Assembly (NCBI GenBank): GCA_032622095.1
Contig: CP136068.1
Span: 16,661,729 to 16,725,728, forward strand
Length of the DNA: 64,000 nt
Reading direction: 5' to 3'
From: Siphonodentalium dalli
Lineage: Eukaryota; Mollusca; Scaphopoda; Gadilida; Siphonodentaliidae
Shown: one piece after another, positions 11,418 through 22,679 of the stretch
Layout: each line of letters begins with the position of its first letter
Position numbering within the stretch: position 1 is the stretch's first letter
Position numbers and translations under genes: made by a program
The notes under the pieces: model-generated
What the model was told of the DNA's origin: nothing
The model's database searches: none
What the model saw: the letters and a program-made list of their open reading frames with translations, nothing else

Positions 11418-12405
11418 GTATTTACAGTGTCAAATCGAATGGGCATCTTTTAACAATAATTTTGAACAATTTCCTAGAAGTGTTCGGAAATTGAGAACTG
11501 AATTTATATTTTTTATTATGAGGTTTCGATTGGAAAATTTCTAACTTAGCTTATCAGGGTTAACGGACTACCAGTATGTTTGGTATATTTTTCTGTAATC
11601 GACTCCTGCTGAGGTGGGGAAATATCATCCATTGTCGGACAGCTATATTCTCTTTTCCAACAAAGTCCATAGAGCATACATGGAAAATTACAGCTATGCT
11701 TTAATTGATCAACTCGCCTTTAAAGGGGTACTGTACGCCATTTTCAATAAATTCCCGGTGATAACAACGATCTATTATCGATACTATATAGAAATATAAG
11801 TAATTTGAGTCGAAGATGTATTCTGTAAACGCTCAGGTTAATAGGCTATCTTAAAATTTAATAATTTAAAAGTTAATAATTTAATATAAATTGATTTTAT
11901 GGCTCCAGCCATAAAATGGCGTCTCTTAAAATTCGAATTTCCGTGTACAAAACGTAATCAAATTATAATTGAGGGATACTGGATTAGGAAAACAATTGCA
12001 CACACGATCGTTTGAAACATTATGCTTATACGGGGAGAAAACCCAAGCCACTCATTGACTAGTGACGGTACACTAACTTAAATGAGTATATGGGACTACT
12101 AAGCATATAATATAATGTTTATTTGATTCATTTGGTTGAAAAATTTACAAAAATTACTCGACAACGACAATTTGTATTTTTGCATTCCGGTAAATTTGCC
12201 ATCCGTAACAATACTTCGTACTCAACAAACTTTCAAAAAATGGAAAAGTTGTTACCTTATTCTCCGACTCGGGGATTATAGAAACCAACAACAACATCTT
12301 GGGTACAGTACCCCTTTAAAGGTTGACCGCCGGGTATTACCGCAGTATTCAAGCGTGTTCATGCGATCAACCACAGCCAGTTATACCGCCACAGACCGTG
12401 GTCCA
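11418..12405. repeat. Dispersed repeat, copy B (interrupted by a DNA element)
   Basis: It matches copy A at 10580-10925 on both sides of the insertion at 11725-12314. After the insertion the match resumes with GGTTGACC, ACCGCAGT and the GATCAACC(A/G)CAG block. Confidence 0.7.
11725..12314. mobile_element. 590 bp MITE with 12 bp perfect TIR and TTTAAA/TTAA target duplication
   Basis: It begins GGGGTACTGTAC and ends GTACAGTACCCC, a perfect 12 bp inverted repeat. TTTAAA lies directly on both sides (11719-11724 and 12315-12320). Copy A has TTATCGA between the same CGCC and GGTTGAC anchors, so the filled and empty states are both in the window. A TTAA duplication would suit piggyBac-type elements, but TTTAAA or TA cannot be excluded because the flanks are palindromic. 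There is no transposase frame. Confidence 0.8.
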
Positions 12406-12420
12406 CCTCACATTTGCGTT

Positions 12421-12680
12421 TAGGCTGTATTTTTCATGCAAAGTTTATATGAATTTTTTTTTAAAGTTGACATTGTAACCACACCAGAGAAATTTTTTAT
12501 TGTTTCAAAATGTCTAGATAGAATTCAGAATTTGTGTGGTCAAAAACAATTAACTTGGTTATCACAGTTAACAAGTATTACTGTGGTAAGATTACCAGCG
12601 GATACCGCATGTCAACAGGGACTGTATGTTCTAATTAATTATCTGGTTTAACATGTTTACAATGTTTATATACAGTTCAT
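12421..12680. other. No gene seen
   Basis: AT-rich spacer. A 71-codon ORF at 12436-12651 has no recognisable domain or codon signal. Confidence 0.4.
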
Positions 12681-13558
12681 TTTAAAGGTACTCAATCTGG
12701 TTCGATGATCCCCATATAATCAGATCACAACAACAACATATTTAGAAATGCTGACCACTGTCAACTATAGTATAAAATTGCCCAACATGTGTTATTCATC
12801 AACATGTTGTTCTAAAATATTTGGCCTTTTTAACAGAAAGCCCCTTGATTTTAGAGTTATCGATCTTCATCTGAAATTTGGTCTGTGACCGTCGGCTCGT
12901 CGACTGTTTTCTGGGCCACTATTAATTCTTGATCGTATAAATAGTATATTTCAAAAATTTATATCCATTAACTCTGAGCTTTGATAGATGGGTTCCTCGA
13001 CTCGAACCAAATATTTTTCGACCTTCAAGTCCAAATAAATAGTAATTGAGGGGCCCTTAATCGGATTATGCATCTTTAAATTCAAATACAGTTTAAAGAT
13101 GCATAATCCAATTAAGTTCCCATCAATTAATATTTACATGTATATGGATTCCGGGGTAAAACTTATTTGAATCAAGTCGAGGAACCCACCTACATGTATC
13201 AAAGCTCAGAGTTATTAGATATTGATTTTTGAAATCTTAATAATTTTCACAATCGAGACTTATTATGGCCCAGACAAATTTCATGAGCCGACAGTCTCAT
13301 ACCAAATTGGGGATGAAAATGAATAACTCAAAAATCAAGAGCCTTTGTGTTGATAATAAGGCCAAACTTCATCGAACAACATGTTGATAAATATCACGTA
13401 TCGGGCAATTTTATACTATACATGTAGTTGACAGTGGTTAGCATTATTTTTGGGCAATTAATCGATTCTGATAAATGAAGCAGCATTTTTTTAAATGTTG
13501 TTGATGTTGTTGGAATCTGATTATATGGGGACATTCAAATCTGATTGAGCACCTTTAA
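12681..13558. mobile_element. Giant foldback made of two head-to-head MITE family 1 copies
   Basis: The left copy (12681-13080) starts TTTAAAGGTACTCAATC and ends GGATTATGCATCTTTAAA. The right copy (13092-13558) is its reverse complement, starting TTTAAAGATGCATAATCC and ending GATTGAGCACCTTTAA. Only 11 bp separate them. Landmarks pair in order: CATGTTGTT, CTTGATTTTAGAG, GGTTCCTCGACTCGA, CTGAGCTTTGAT. Spread and single-strand folding would give a ~390 bp stem. Confidence 0.85.
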
Positions 13559-14149
13559 TAGTTAGCTATATGAGTTAATACACATAATAGGCATTTAAAC
13601 TTTGGAAATTGCAGGTTTTGCTCAAGTTTACACATTCCCATCTTAAAATATTACTTGATTTCCTGTATCACAATACACATGATATGATACGTGTATCATT
13701 GATAGTGTATCCCAATACAATGAATCATTACGTCCCACACAAAATGGGAACTACAGTTATCTCTCATTGAATTTAACTCAATAACCACATAGTCAATTGG
13801 AAGTTTTCCATGGAAATGGGTCGATTAGTCTACTTCGACTTGATGTTTTATTGTCGATTAATCAACTATGGAAAACCCAAGCCATTTCAACACTAATGCA
13901 GTATCCGCTGGTATTAAATATTACTGCAGTAATATTTTTGTTAACGGCCGTAACCAAGTGAATTACTGCAGTGTTTCAACCGTGGTACACCACATTAATT
14001 TTTCTCATGACAGCCTTTCAGCCAGATAATTTTGTACAGTACTTACCATGATGTACATGTACCATATGTTCTAATTAGGGATATACCATTATATGTCACT
14101 TTGTGGGTTTAGATTATAGAATTGGTGCAGTTGCACACTGCATCACTGC
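13559..14149. other. No gene seen
   Basis: AT-rich, with a short dyad TTTCCATGG..CTATGGAAAA at about 13804-13876 and a TTACTGCAGTAA palindrome near 13922. No exon signals. Confidence 0.45.
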
Positions 14150-15455
14150 CTTACTCATTTGCAGCCTCTCGTTGCAAATGGAGGGATCTTAAATACATTT
14201 ACATGTATATAGTTCCTCAGTGTAATTTGGACTTTTGGATGAAATTCATGAAAACCAAAAATCGATAAGTCCATACAATGCGGACAATTTGATTGACATT
14301 TAAAGCAGAAATATAGCTTGGACCAATTCATAGGGTCACATAACAATTACCTCAATTATGTACATGTACATTATTACATGTACCTCAATCATATTTATGA
14401 TGATTGAATGATAGTGCGTTAGTCCGAGTGTTCGTTACTAGTAGTCCGATGGGTTCGATTGTCAAGAAGTTCAATAGTTTGAGGGTTCAATAGTCCAAAG
14501 GTTCAGTGTTACCTGGGTTGAGAGTATCAATTACTGTCGTACACAGTTATTTACTTGAGACTTAACATGTATTGTCGATATACATGTACATGTACACAAT
14601 GCATGTTTTATCCAATTGATATTTTATGAATATATTTACTCACATCTTCACAAGCCCCTGGTGAAAAATACAATAATACCAATATAGACTATACCAGTGA
14701 CTGGTATAGTCTATATTGGTATTTCAGTTTTTCCCCAGGGGCCTGGGCATGTAGATGTACTGATAGATGCTTCGGGGGAGATATTTTGTGTATAATTGGG
14801 TGTCTACTACTAGAATGTTACATACATGTAACTGTCGCTCTAAACTGGGCCTGAAGATTACAACTTGGGAGACTATTATTATTGCGGCCTCTCATTGTAA
14901 ATGGGGGCCTCTTGGACCGTCTTGGTACATTTACGTGTACTGGTACATGTATGTAGTCCTTCATTGCAATTTGGATGAAAACAAAAAAATCGGTAGGTCG
15001 ATACAATTGGAACAATTTGAATGACATTTACTAGTAAATCAGTAAAATTACTTGGACCAATTCCTGAGGTCACATAACCATTAACTCAATCATGTACAGT
15101 GCGTTAGTCAGAGTGTCCATTACTAGTAGTTCGATTGTCAGGAAGTTCAATATTTTGAGGGTTCAAATGGTCCAACGGTTCAATTCATGGTACCCGGGTT
15201 TGAAAGAATTGATTGTGTTTTACAACACATTAATTTTAGTTATATACATGTATGGTAATAGTATTACCCTCATACAAAATAAATTACTCATGACATAACA
15301 TGTATTGCCCATAAAAATGTTCACAAATTAATGCAATATTTATGCAATTGATAGTTTATGCATACATGTACTGATGCTTTGTTGAAGATATTTTGTGACC
15401 TGACTGCCTCGCTATAAACTGGGCATGAAGATTACACATTTTGAGACAATACACA
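14150..15455. repeat. Tandem duplication, two ~0.6-0.7 kb copies
   Basis: Copy 1 (about 14150-14640) and copy 2 (about 14880-15370) share GGACCAATTC, GTCACATAAC, AGTGCGTTAGTC, TTACTAGTAGT(C/T)CGAT and AAGTTCAATA in the same order. The block TAAACTGGGC(C/A)TGAAGATTACA follows at 14841 and 15416. Copy 1 alone carries the hairpin at 14654-14742. Confidence 0.7.
14654..14742. mobile_element. Near-perfect hairpin insertion
   Basis: AATACCAATATAGACTATACC at 14675 pairs perfectly (23 bp, to 14697) with 14701-14723 around the three-base loop TGA. An outer stem GCCCCTGGTGAAAAA / TTTTTCCCCAGGGGC closes it. It is absent at the matching point of the tandem copy near 15360, so it looks like a small foldback insertion. 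It resembles a small-RNA precursor in shape, but the three-base loop is atypical for an animal pre-miRNA. Confidence 0.75.
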
Positions 15456-15589
15456 CTGTATAATAACCAAACAGTGGGACTATTAAACACCCAGGTTATC
15501 AGACTCTCGGACTAATGCATAGTACTCAAATGATTTCCGGTTGGATCTCACATATTTAAAGATAAAAACATTGTTAGGTGAATCAGCTA

Positions 15590-16292
15590 CAATTTTCAGG
15601 CGGTACGCGGTATGATTCATACCCCTCTGCTAATTTGGTAGTTGGGATTCATTTGCACAGTTTAACCGGTATTCAGGATTCAACAAAAAGGCCGGTTTGC
15701 AGATCTGGTACAAAATTAATTTTGTTTTACTATTTACCAGCCCAAATGACATTTATGATGTAATTTAGTCTATTATCTATAGTATATGTAGAAGTTATGG
15801 ATACAACTTCAGAAAAAACTAGTACATGTATATGAAAACTATATTATTAGTTTAATATTAGTTTTCATTCAATATGTTATTACTTGTAACTGGTACGCAT
15901 GATTCAACCTTTTACATTAACTGGTATTGAGGGGGCGAGGCGGCGACCCCTTCCAGACTGGTCTATTCAATTGTGATTGGCCTTTATGAGGGTGTTACCC
16001 CCCTACCACCCATGAATACTGAACACCAGTTAACAGTGTTCTCACATGTGCTGGAATAGTATCCAAAACATCAACAAATCAAGAGGTATTATACTGAATT
16101 AGATAACAATATATCACTTGGGTCTGTTTGGGCTGGAAACTACTCAAAATTTAATGTTGTGCTATAATATCTGCAAACCAACCTTTTTGCTGAATCCTGA
16201 ATGCCGGTTATATTGCCGTGTGAAATCATAGAACCAGATAGCATTGGGTATGTATATAGCATACCACCTGAAAATGGCCTGAATATCGCATA
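15590..16292. repeat. Inverted repeat pair, ~125 bp arms
   Basis: The left arm (15590-15712) and right arm (16165-16292) pair in inverted orientation through TTTTCAGG(C/T)GGTA, ACCGG(T/C)ATTCAGGATTCA(A/G)C and AAAAAGG..GGTTTGCAGAT. The ~450 bp between them includes a GGGGGCGAGGCGGCGACCCC patch at about 15932-15952. The arms give small ORFs in both directions that I treat as repeat-derived. Confidence 0.65.
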
Positions 16293-16299
16293 CCAAAGC

Positions 16300-16870
16300 G
16301 GGGTGGGGTGTGTATGTGTGACACCCTCATTGATCATAGTCTGTATTATACATGGTATGTTAACTGTTTCGAGTTGGTGCAATTAATGTTATTGTTTAAT
16401 CTCTACCATCTGAATACTATTTATAGCATATATTGCTATCTGATCAATTGCTACCGATAATATGACCATACGTAAACGTAATAAAGCCCACGTAAATTAA
16501 ATCTGGCAGTTTGCGATCCAAAATACATTTATAATGATTACCGCTTTTGAAATATACCGGTATCGAAATTAGTCGACGAAAGATAAAGGGAAATAATGAC
16601 ATTTCTTCCTGTGCTCAAATAGAACTTTCGAAGAGGTGTTCTTTTGTGCGACACTGTTCACATGTTCACAACATGGTATCTACTCGATGTGTTTACTGGT
16701 AACACCGAATATCTGGTCTGCTTGACAGCGTGGAGATATAAAAAAAATTACAGTACAATATGCTCCAAGTTGTGTGTTGAAATTCTGCACTACATTTGCA
16801 TAAGTTGGAGGGAATTGTGTGAGCACACGGTGACGTCATATAGTATAGTACAGTTCACAATCTGAAGGAA
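16300..16870. other. No gene seen
   Basis: AT-rich, with short ORFs on both strands and no splice-bounded open segment that I trust. Confidence 0.4.
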
Positions 16871-16879
16871 CAAGGCCAT

Positions 16880-18970
16880 ATCCCAACCAAAGAACACATG
16901 TGTAACATTAAGAACTAACCATGCACGATTGAACATAGTGACATTAACCGATTGACAGACCCATGTCACAGTGTATGTCGCAAGCATATGAACGCATGCA
17001 TTTGACACTATATCAAAATGTGGGATACATACACAAAACCGCACGCGTGTGTTACTTGTATCAGTATATCGAACGATTGCAATGTGTAAGGACCGCACGT
17101 TCAGCCAATACCCTAAGTATCATCCTTACGCGACACAGGCATGCACATAATTCCCAAAATCCAGTCATACCAGATCGAGAATATTGTACCCAATTACAGG
17201 TTATGTCACACCGTTATAAGGCGTTATTTGCTTGTGTAAAGCGTTCCTACATCAATAATGTGTACACTGCTACTACGTCAATAAAGCTATTTTTAGTCAA
17301 TATATACCAGGATATGTTGATCAACTTGGGAACGCAATGTGAAATTAAGAAGTAGCCACGATTGAATACAATGTACCACTACCGGTTGGACAGACTATTG
17401 CCATAACTAGTGTATGTCGCAAGCATATGGATGCACTTATGACACGATATCAATGCCGGACGCTTGGTATGGAATATATACACAAAACTACGCGTGCATG
17501 TGGGTTACTGTTGTCAGTATATCGGACGAGTTCAATGGCGTAGGATAGCACAATCTGCCAAAAAACATCATTGTTCTCCTTAAGATACGCATGCATGAGT
17601 ATCATACACTATCGGCCAGTAACACACATGCAATTTGGTCTGTTTACCACACGCTCGATCGATATATTCTAACTGACTCTTCCCCACCGATGTCTCTATA
17701 TCCCTTCAAGATAGATGTTGCCTAACACTGTTTCTTGAATGAAAGTGCTCAATTTCAGGTAAAAAAAACCAAATAGATTTAATCATAAAACCTGCATTTT
17801 AGTGACTTCATTTGTATATTTCATGCGATAATTGTCATATCTGCTTCAAAATAATACGGACAACAAACACCATCAGCACCAACATTCAGTCATACACGTA
17901 GTCGAGAATACTGTACCCAATTACTGGTTATTTAAACATTTTAAGGCTTTATTTTGTGTACACTTTGTGCACTGTGCTACTATACGTCAATAAAGCAATG
18001 TTCAGTCCATATGCGAGGATCCATTGATCGATGTCGCAACCATGGAATGTGAGCGCCCCTTCCGGAATATCGACTTATCCCAACTCTAGAACGCAATGTG
18101 AAATTAAGAATTAGCCACGATTGAACATAGTATACCACTAACGGTTTGTTAAACTATTGTCATATACTGTATGTCGCACGCGTATGGACGCACTTGACAC
18201 GACATCAATATCGCACGCTTGGTACGGAATATATACACAAAATCGTATGCGCGAGTTACTGTTGCCGTATATCGGACGAGTGCAATGGCGTAATGATCGC
18301 ACGATCAGTCAAATTGAAATTGTTATCCTTACGCGACGCATGCAAGTATGTCATATACCAGGGACCACTAACATGTTCATATGCGGGGCTGTTAATCACA
18401 CGCTGGAACGGCTTATTCTAACTGACGCTTCCCCACAAGTGTCTCTACATCCCTGCATTATGGATGTTGCTTAACACAGTTTCTTCAATGAAAGTGCCAA
18501 AATATATATAACGATTTAAACTCATAGATTTAATCACACAACCTGGAAATTTTAAGCATTTAGTGACCGTTTGTATTTTTCCTGCAATATTTGTTTAACC
18601 TTTTAATGCTGGGAGCTGCACTGTTGCAGCATTAAAGACCATGTTCCAGTGCCTTCTCTTATATAGGAAGACTCGTATATGTAAGAGAATGCGTTGGCAC
18701 AGTGTTTTCGTAATATTTCCGGAAACTCAAGTCATGAAATTGTTTTAATTTAATAGACACCAAGCACCATCAGCATCAAAACTCTAATAGCAGGAAGCGT
18801 TGAGAACACTGTACACAATTACTGGTTATGTCACAATTCTAAGGCCGTATTATATATTTTAATGCGCTCTCACGTCACTCATTTTCACACTGAGCTGGTA
18901 CATAGATAAAGGACTTTCAGTCTATATTCTAGGATGAGTTGATCAATGTCGCAACCATATGGGCGTCTTA
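16880..18970. repeat. Tandem repeat, ~759 bp unit, ~3 copies, CpG-rich
   Basis: GTGAAATTAAGAA with AGCCACGATTGAA recurs at about 17340 and 18099 (759 bp apart). A diverged match lies near 16903, so the first copy is shorter (~440 bp). Within each unit the order is GTATGTCGCA..CGTATGG, TATACACAAAA, CAGTATATCGGACGA, TTACGCGAC, GAGAATA(C/T)TGTACCCAATTAC and GTCAATAAAGC. The last unit continues to about 18967. CpG and GCATGC words are unusually frequent. ORFs of up to 130 codons occur on both strands but shift frame between copies, so I do not call a gene. Confidence 0.8.
18604..18715. repeat. Small imperfect hairpin repeat
   Basis: AATGCTGGGAGCTGCACTGTTGCAGCATT, and CCAGTGCCTTCTCTTATAT against GTAAGAGAATGCGTTGGCAC, form adjacent dyads. 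A related block (CCTGTGCCAATGCAGAG..AAAGAGAATGCATTGGCC) lies at 20711-20778, indicating a dispersed family. Confidence 0.5.
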
Positions 18971-19050
18971 TAGAAGCCGATGTTAGTTTAGCGTCCCATT
19001 TGTTGATTTAAGTAGGTTTTGTCGAGGCTTTAGATCATGTAATAAATATA

Positions 19051-19203
19051 ATCTATAACTCGTCCCCATAGTATAGGCTACATGGCGGATTTACAAAACT
19101 CGTTCACTACATTAGGTCTGGACCTCAACGAAGGCTCGTCCAGATCTAATTTTCTGGACTCATTTTGTAAATTCCGCTATAAACTGGGGACTCGTTGTAG
19201 ATC
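19051..19203. repeat. Imperfect foldback, ~150 bp
   Basis: ATCTATAACTCGTCCCC at 19051 is inverted as GGGGACTCGTTGTAGAT at 19187. GCGGATTTACAAAACTCG pairs with the reverse complement of the ACTCATTTTGTAAATTCCGC block, and GGTCTGGAC with CGTCCAGATC. The centre is about 19130. Confidence 0.6.
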
Positions 19204-19359
19204 CTCTCTTTATTGCACACGCTGACCCCTGGAACATGACAAATGAGGCAAGAATGAAAAAATACCAACCGGTATGATGGCAGTCTCTCATTCTAATAAT
19301 AATATTGCTTGTTGGTGAATTTGGATTTTGTTAAAAATAATATGATCATTTTGTTGGCA

Positions 19360-20111
19360 CCAATATTTTATTAATCAGAAGGCAATAACATCACACAGGA
19401 CTGGCCAGGAGTCTTCATGTCTTTTCATTACACTTCCTGTTAGACATACATGTACAGTTACCTTCAAGTGTAAATTATGGCACTTTCCAAACGTAATAGA
19501 ACAAGATTTACATTCTCCAGAATTGAAGCAGTGTATATTTTCCTTAGAACAATTGGATCAATACCTTGTACTTTCATAAGATGTTTTGCACTGAATAAAT
19601 AAATACACATCAGCTTCCTGGAGTGAATTCCGTGGTGACCTCAGGTCAAGAATCACTATACCGTGTACACATATTACACATGTATGCATCCACCCCAAAA
19701 GTATCCATTGCACACATGACTACCTCCAATATAATTTAGAATAGATGATGTATTTTCTGTTATCCTGTTTTCTCATCATTTCCTTCTACTAGTAGTATTA
19801 TAAGGAAGCTGAAATTGCAAGTTATTAAAAGTTTGTGTCCTTAATGTTGATATTGTCTTTGGGTGTGAATAACATTCCACGACGAGAGCCCACAGAAATT
19901 AGTGGATTTTACATTTGTGTCATCATAGTCACGATACAACAGTTCCATTTAATCTCTGATTGTGAATTTTAATTTTACACTTGTCCAAGGAAATTGTCTG
20001 ATGCCTTTTCAAAATGTATTCAGAACCAGTAAATGTCAGATCACAGAGTTGAACTTCTGATAGTTGATATAGTTATATGTGTGATAAGCAGGATGTAGAT
20101 CCAAAATATCC
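19360..20111 (-). CDS. Candidate 3'-terminal exon with ~680 nt 3' UTR
   Basis: On the - strand a very strong acceptor (long T-rich tract ending TTTTCAG) precedes the exon whose first base is 20111. One frame gives DILDLHPAYHTYNYINYQ and seven more residues to TGA at 20036-20038. A second frame (phase 1) is also open, to a stop near 20041, and would be hydrophobic, so the reading frame is unproven. No repeats interrupt the following ~670 nt. A canonical AATAAA lies at 19367-19372, suitable for poly(A) addition. I could not identify the family. Upstream exons would lie at higher coordinates. A spliced noncoding RNA is an equally valid reading. Confidence 0.33.
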
Positions 20112-20400
20112 CTGAAAATAGAAAATAAAAACAACTTAAGTATACAATAATACATACACAATACAGACATGATTTTAACAAGTATGGTTGCACAACTGTT
20201 AAATAAAAGGAACGACTAACAGTCCTGTTTTATGCCGAGCAGTTTGAACTACCGAGTACAACCATGTAAATGTGTGCTGACATCTAATTTAATAGCATTG
20301 TTGTGAACATTAAAAATAAACAGTAGTAACTACTAGCTGGGATACCAGGAGTTTGCTTTAATGATGGTTAAATAATTATTGTGCCTACAAGTCATCCAAG

Positions 20401-20660
20401 CTAATTATTAGTGTCTCTTTGATTGACCTGGGGTAAACCGCACCTATTCCATGAGACACCTGGGAAAGTTCCCCCTACATATATTCTAAGGTGATGATAA
20501 ACGCTCTTTATTGCTAATTATTAGTGCCACTTTAAAATCATCTGAGAAACACAGCACCTATCCCACGGCAATCCCTGGGTCACGTTACAGTACCCCCTGT
20601 GTTTTAATTTTTCTACATATATTGATTATCTTCTAAGCTGATACTGCTTCTAAGCTGATG
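20401..20660. repeat. Short tandem duplication, ~113 bp period
   Basis: CTAATTATTAGTG occurs at 20401 and 20514, each followed by AC..C-GCACCTAT(T/C)CCA(T/C)G and CCCCCT. A third, weaker partial copy contains CTACATATATTGATTATCTTC. Confidence 0.55.
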
Positions 20661-21582
20661 TTATTTATTAACCCTTTCCTAACTGGAGCTTCCTGAAATT
20701 TTTTTTAAACCCTGTGCCAATGCAGAGTCGCCAATATGGCGCCTCGCATATAAAAGAGAATGCATTGGCCAAGTCCTTCCCAGGAAAAGGGAGCGATTGC
20801 TCCCACACCAATAATTACTCACAATATTTTATTCGCAGGTGCCAAAATTTACACTTGTCAAAATGTTCATGGTCACTGTAATAGTTGATTAAATATTGAA
20901 ATTGTCGAAGGTATATTTATAACCTTTCCCATCTCAGTTAAATTACATTGTATGGGCATGTGAAAAGTTTAACTGGACATATGTCTATCCCACAGGTATT
21001 ATTATTTGTTTGGCCTAATATGCTTGAGGATTATTAGCGTTGGCCATGTGTTCTGTGATGGGAACCATTATTTAAACAGTTGCTACTAGGATGCTAATAA
21101 GACATTTATCTTTCATGCTAAGTTTGTAGCAGTACAAGTAACTTAAAATGGTTGAGTTTTAACATGTACGTGTCCACTGAGCCACTCACCATGCACATGA
21201 GAAGATAAATTTACTTTCAGAAAAGTTCTACTTGTGCGAAACAAAACGAGAACAATGTAATTGTACTTGCTCTCACTGATCGTTAGCGGACTAAACAATA
21301 AAAGAATTGAAAGACAGACCAATTGGGTTTTAACATAACAACAAATCATGTAGTGATTTCGCATTCAGTAAGTTAATCCATTTTATATCTCAGCTTACAC
21401 ATGGATAGGCCTACATGTACATGGGGAAACCGAAAAAATGCATGGTTAAACTGATCATGATGGAAGGCTTACATGATAGTTGTTTAGGTTTAATGTACGG
21501 CATAGTTGACTAGTTGTTTAGGTTTAATGTATAGTGTTTTCACGATGGAGTTGTGTTTAAATTTGTTTTGTATTTATAACAG

Positions 21583-21663
21583 GAAGAGGCAAAAGTGTGG
21601 AACTACAAAGTTCGGCAAAAAATTATCGCTGTCGAGGAAACAAAATTAGGTTTGAGGACCTGA
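21583..21663 (+). CDS. Candidate 3'-terminal coding exon
   Basis: A good acceptor (TTTGTTTTGTATTTATAACAG, AG at 21581-21582) opens directly into 26 codons reading EEAKVWNYKVRQKIIAVEET then KLGLRT and TGA at 21661-21663. The peptide is charged and protein-like, unlike most short ORFs here, and frame 0 is the only long one. A weak donor (TTAG|GTTTGA) also lies inside, so it might be an internal exon. I recognise no family and see no upstream exon in the window. Confidence rests only on the splice site and composition. Confidence 0.3.
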   Translation, partial: EEAKVWNYKVRQKIIAVEETKLGLRT

Positions 21664-22035
21664 ACATGGATTTTGGTCAGTCGAAACATGGATATTTTTT
21701 TGGACTTTTTATATGTACTGGTGCAATGCAGTACATGTACTTGTATGTTGACATTTTTGTTGTGCATGGCGATTCTCAAATATATATTCAACATCGATTA
21801 AGAACTGTGTCTGTAGTGTAGCTGCGTAAATTTAAAACTGATCGAAAAATAATAATGTTCATATATGAGCGAGAGACTATCACTAGTATCAGACTATTAT
21901 ATTATTACAAATATTAGGATGAAAGTTTCAAAAAATAATAGCTGGATCCAAGACAATTCCCGCTACGGTATTTCCTTGAAATCATGATTAACTTGAAGAT
22001 GAAGACGTGTATAAACATACTACTAGTAGTGTCTT

Positions 22036-22300
22036 TAGATTAGATTAGATTAGATTTTATTTTGACAGTTCAGGTTATACATGTGTACATGCATACATAT
22101 TATGGATATGTTTACAAGTTGAATCAATATAATACACAACAGTATATACATATTATAATTATAATAGTATATATTAAATACAAATATGTTATATGTTGGG
22201 GTCTGATGAGACAGTTAGAGTTCAGATTGTGTAAACAATTGATATATACCCTAAGAGGATTTATCAATTTTCTCAAGAACTAAATCATTTTATTTTATAG
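22036..22300 (-). mobile_element. Probable LINE 3' tail with (AATCT)n
   Basis: Four TTAGA pentamers on the + strand (AATCT-type tail on the - strand) abut TTTATTTTGACAGTTC. Such short tandem tails end many CR1/L2-like LINEs (established knowledge). The body is too diverged to delimit, and the right edge is a guess. Confidence 0.4.
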
Positions 22301-22679
22301 AGGTTGTCGTCAGAATATAAGGTAAATTATGTGGCAGAAATCTGTATAAAAATAGAAATACTCATGTGACCTGAGACCATCAGGGATAACGCAAAAAGTT
22401 CTCTAAACGAGAACTTAATTCCATTGCGGTCCCTGGTGGCTTTCGGCACATGGGCAGTGAGTGAAGTTCGAAACTTCGGAGCACAATGTATAAAAGTATT
22501 TAAAATATATAAATTAAATAAAAGCCATTTCAGAAACGAGACTTATATGGAGAGGGAAAAGCTAATAAAATAAGTCAATACGCAAGTAATGTAACTTCAA
22601 CAGCCCTTCGCCACCTGCATACACGCACCACTGCCATGTATGGCCGGCTTTGGACTGGTCTGTCTTGAACTTGAAACAT

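Noticed and set aside
16963-17355. 130-codon gene on + strand
   Set aside because: Lies in the 759 bp tandem repeat. The frame is not kept in the other units and there is an equally open frame on the opposite strand.
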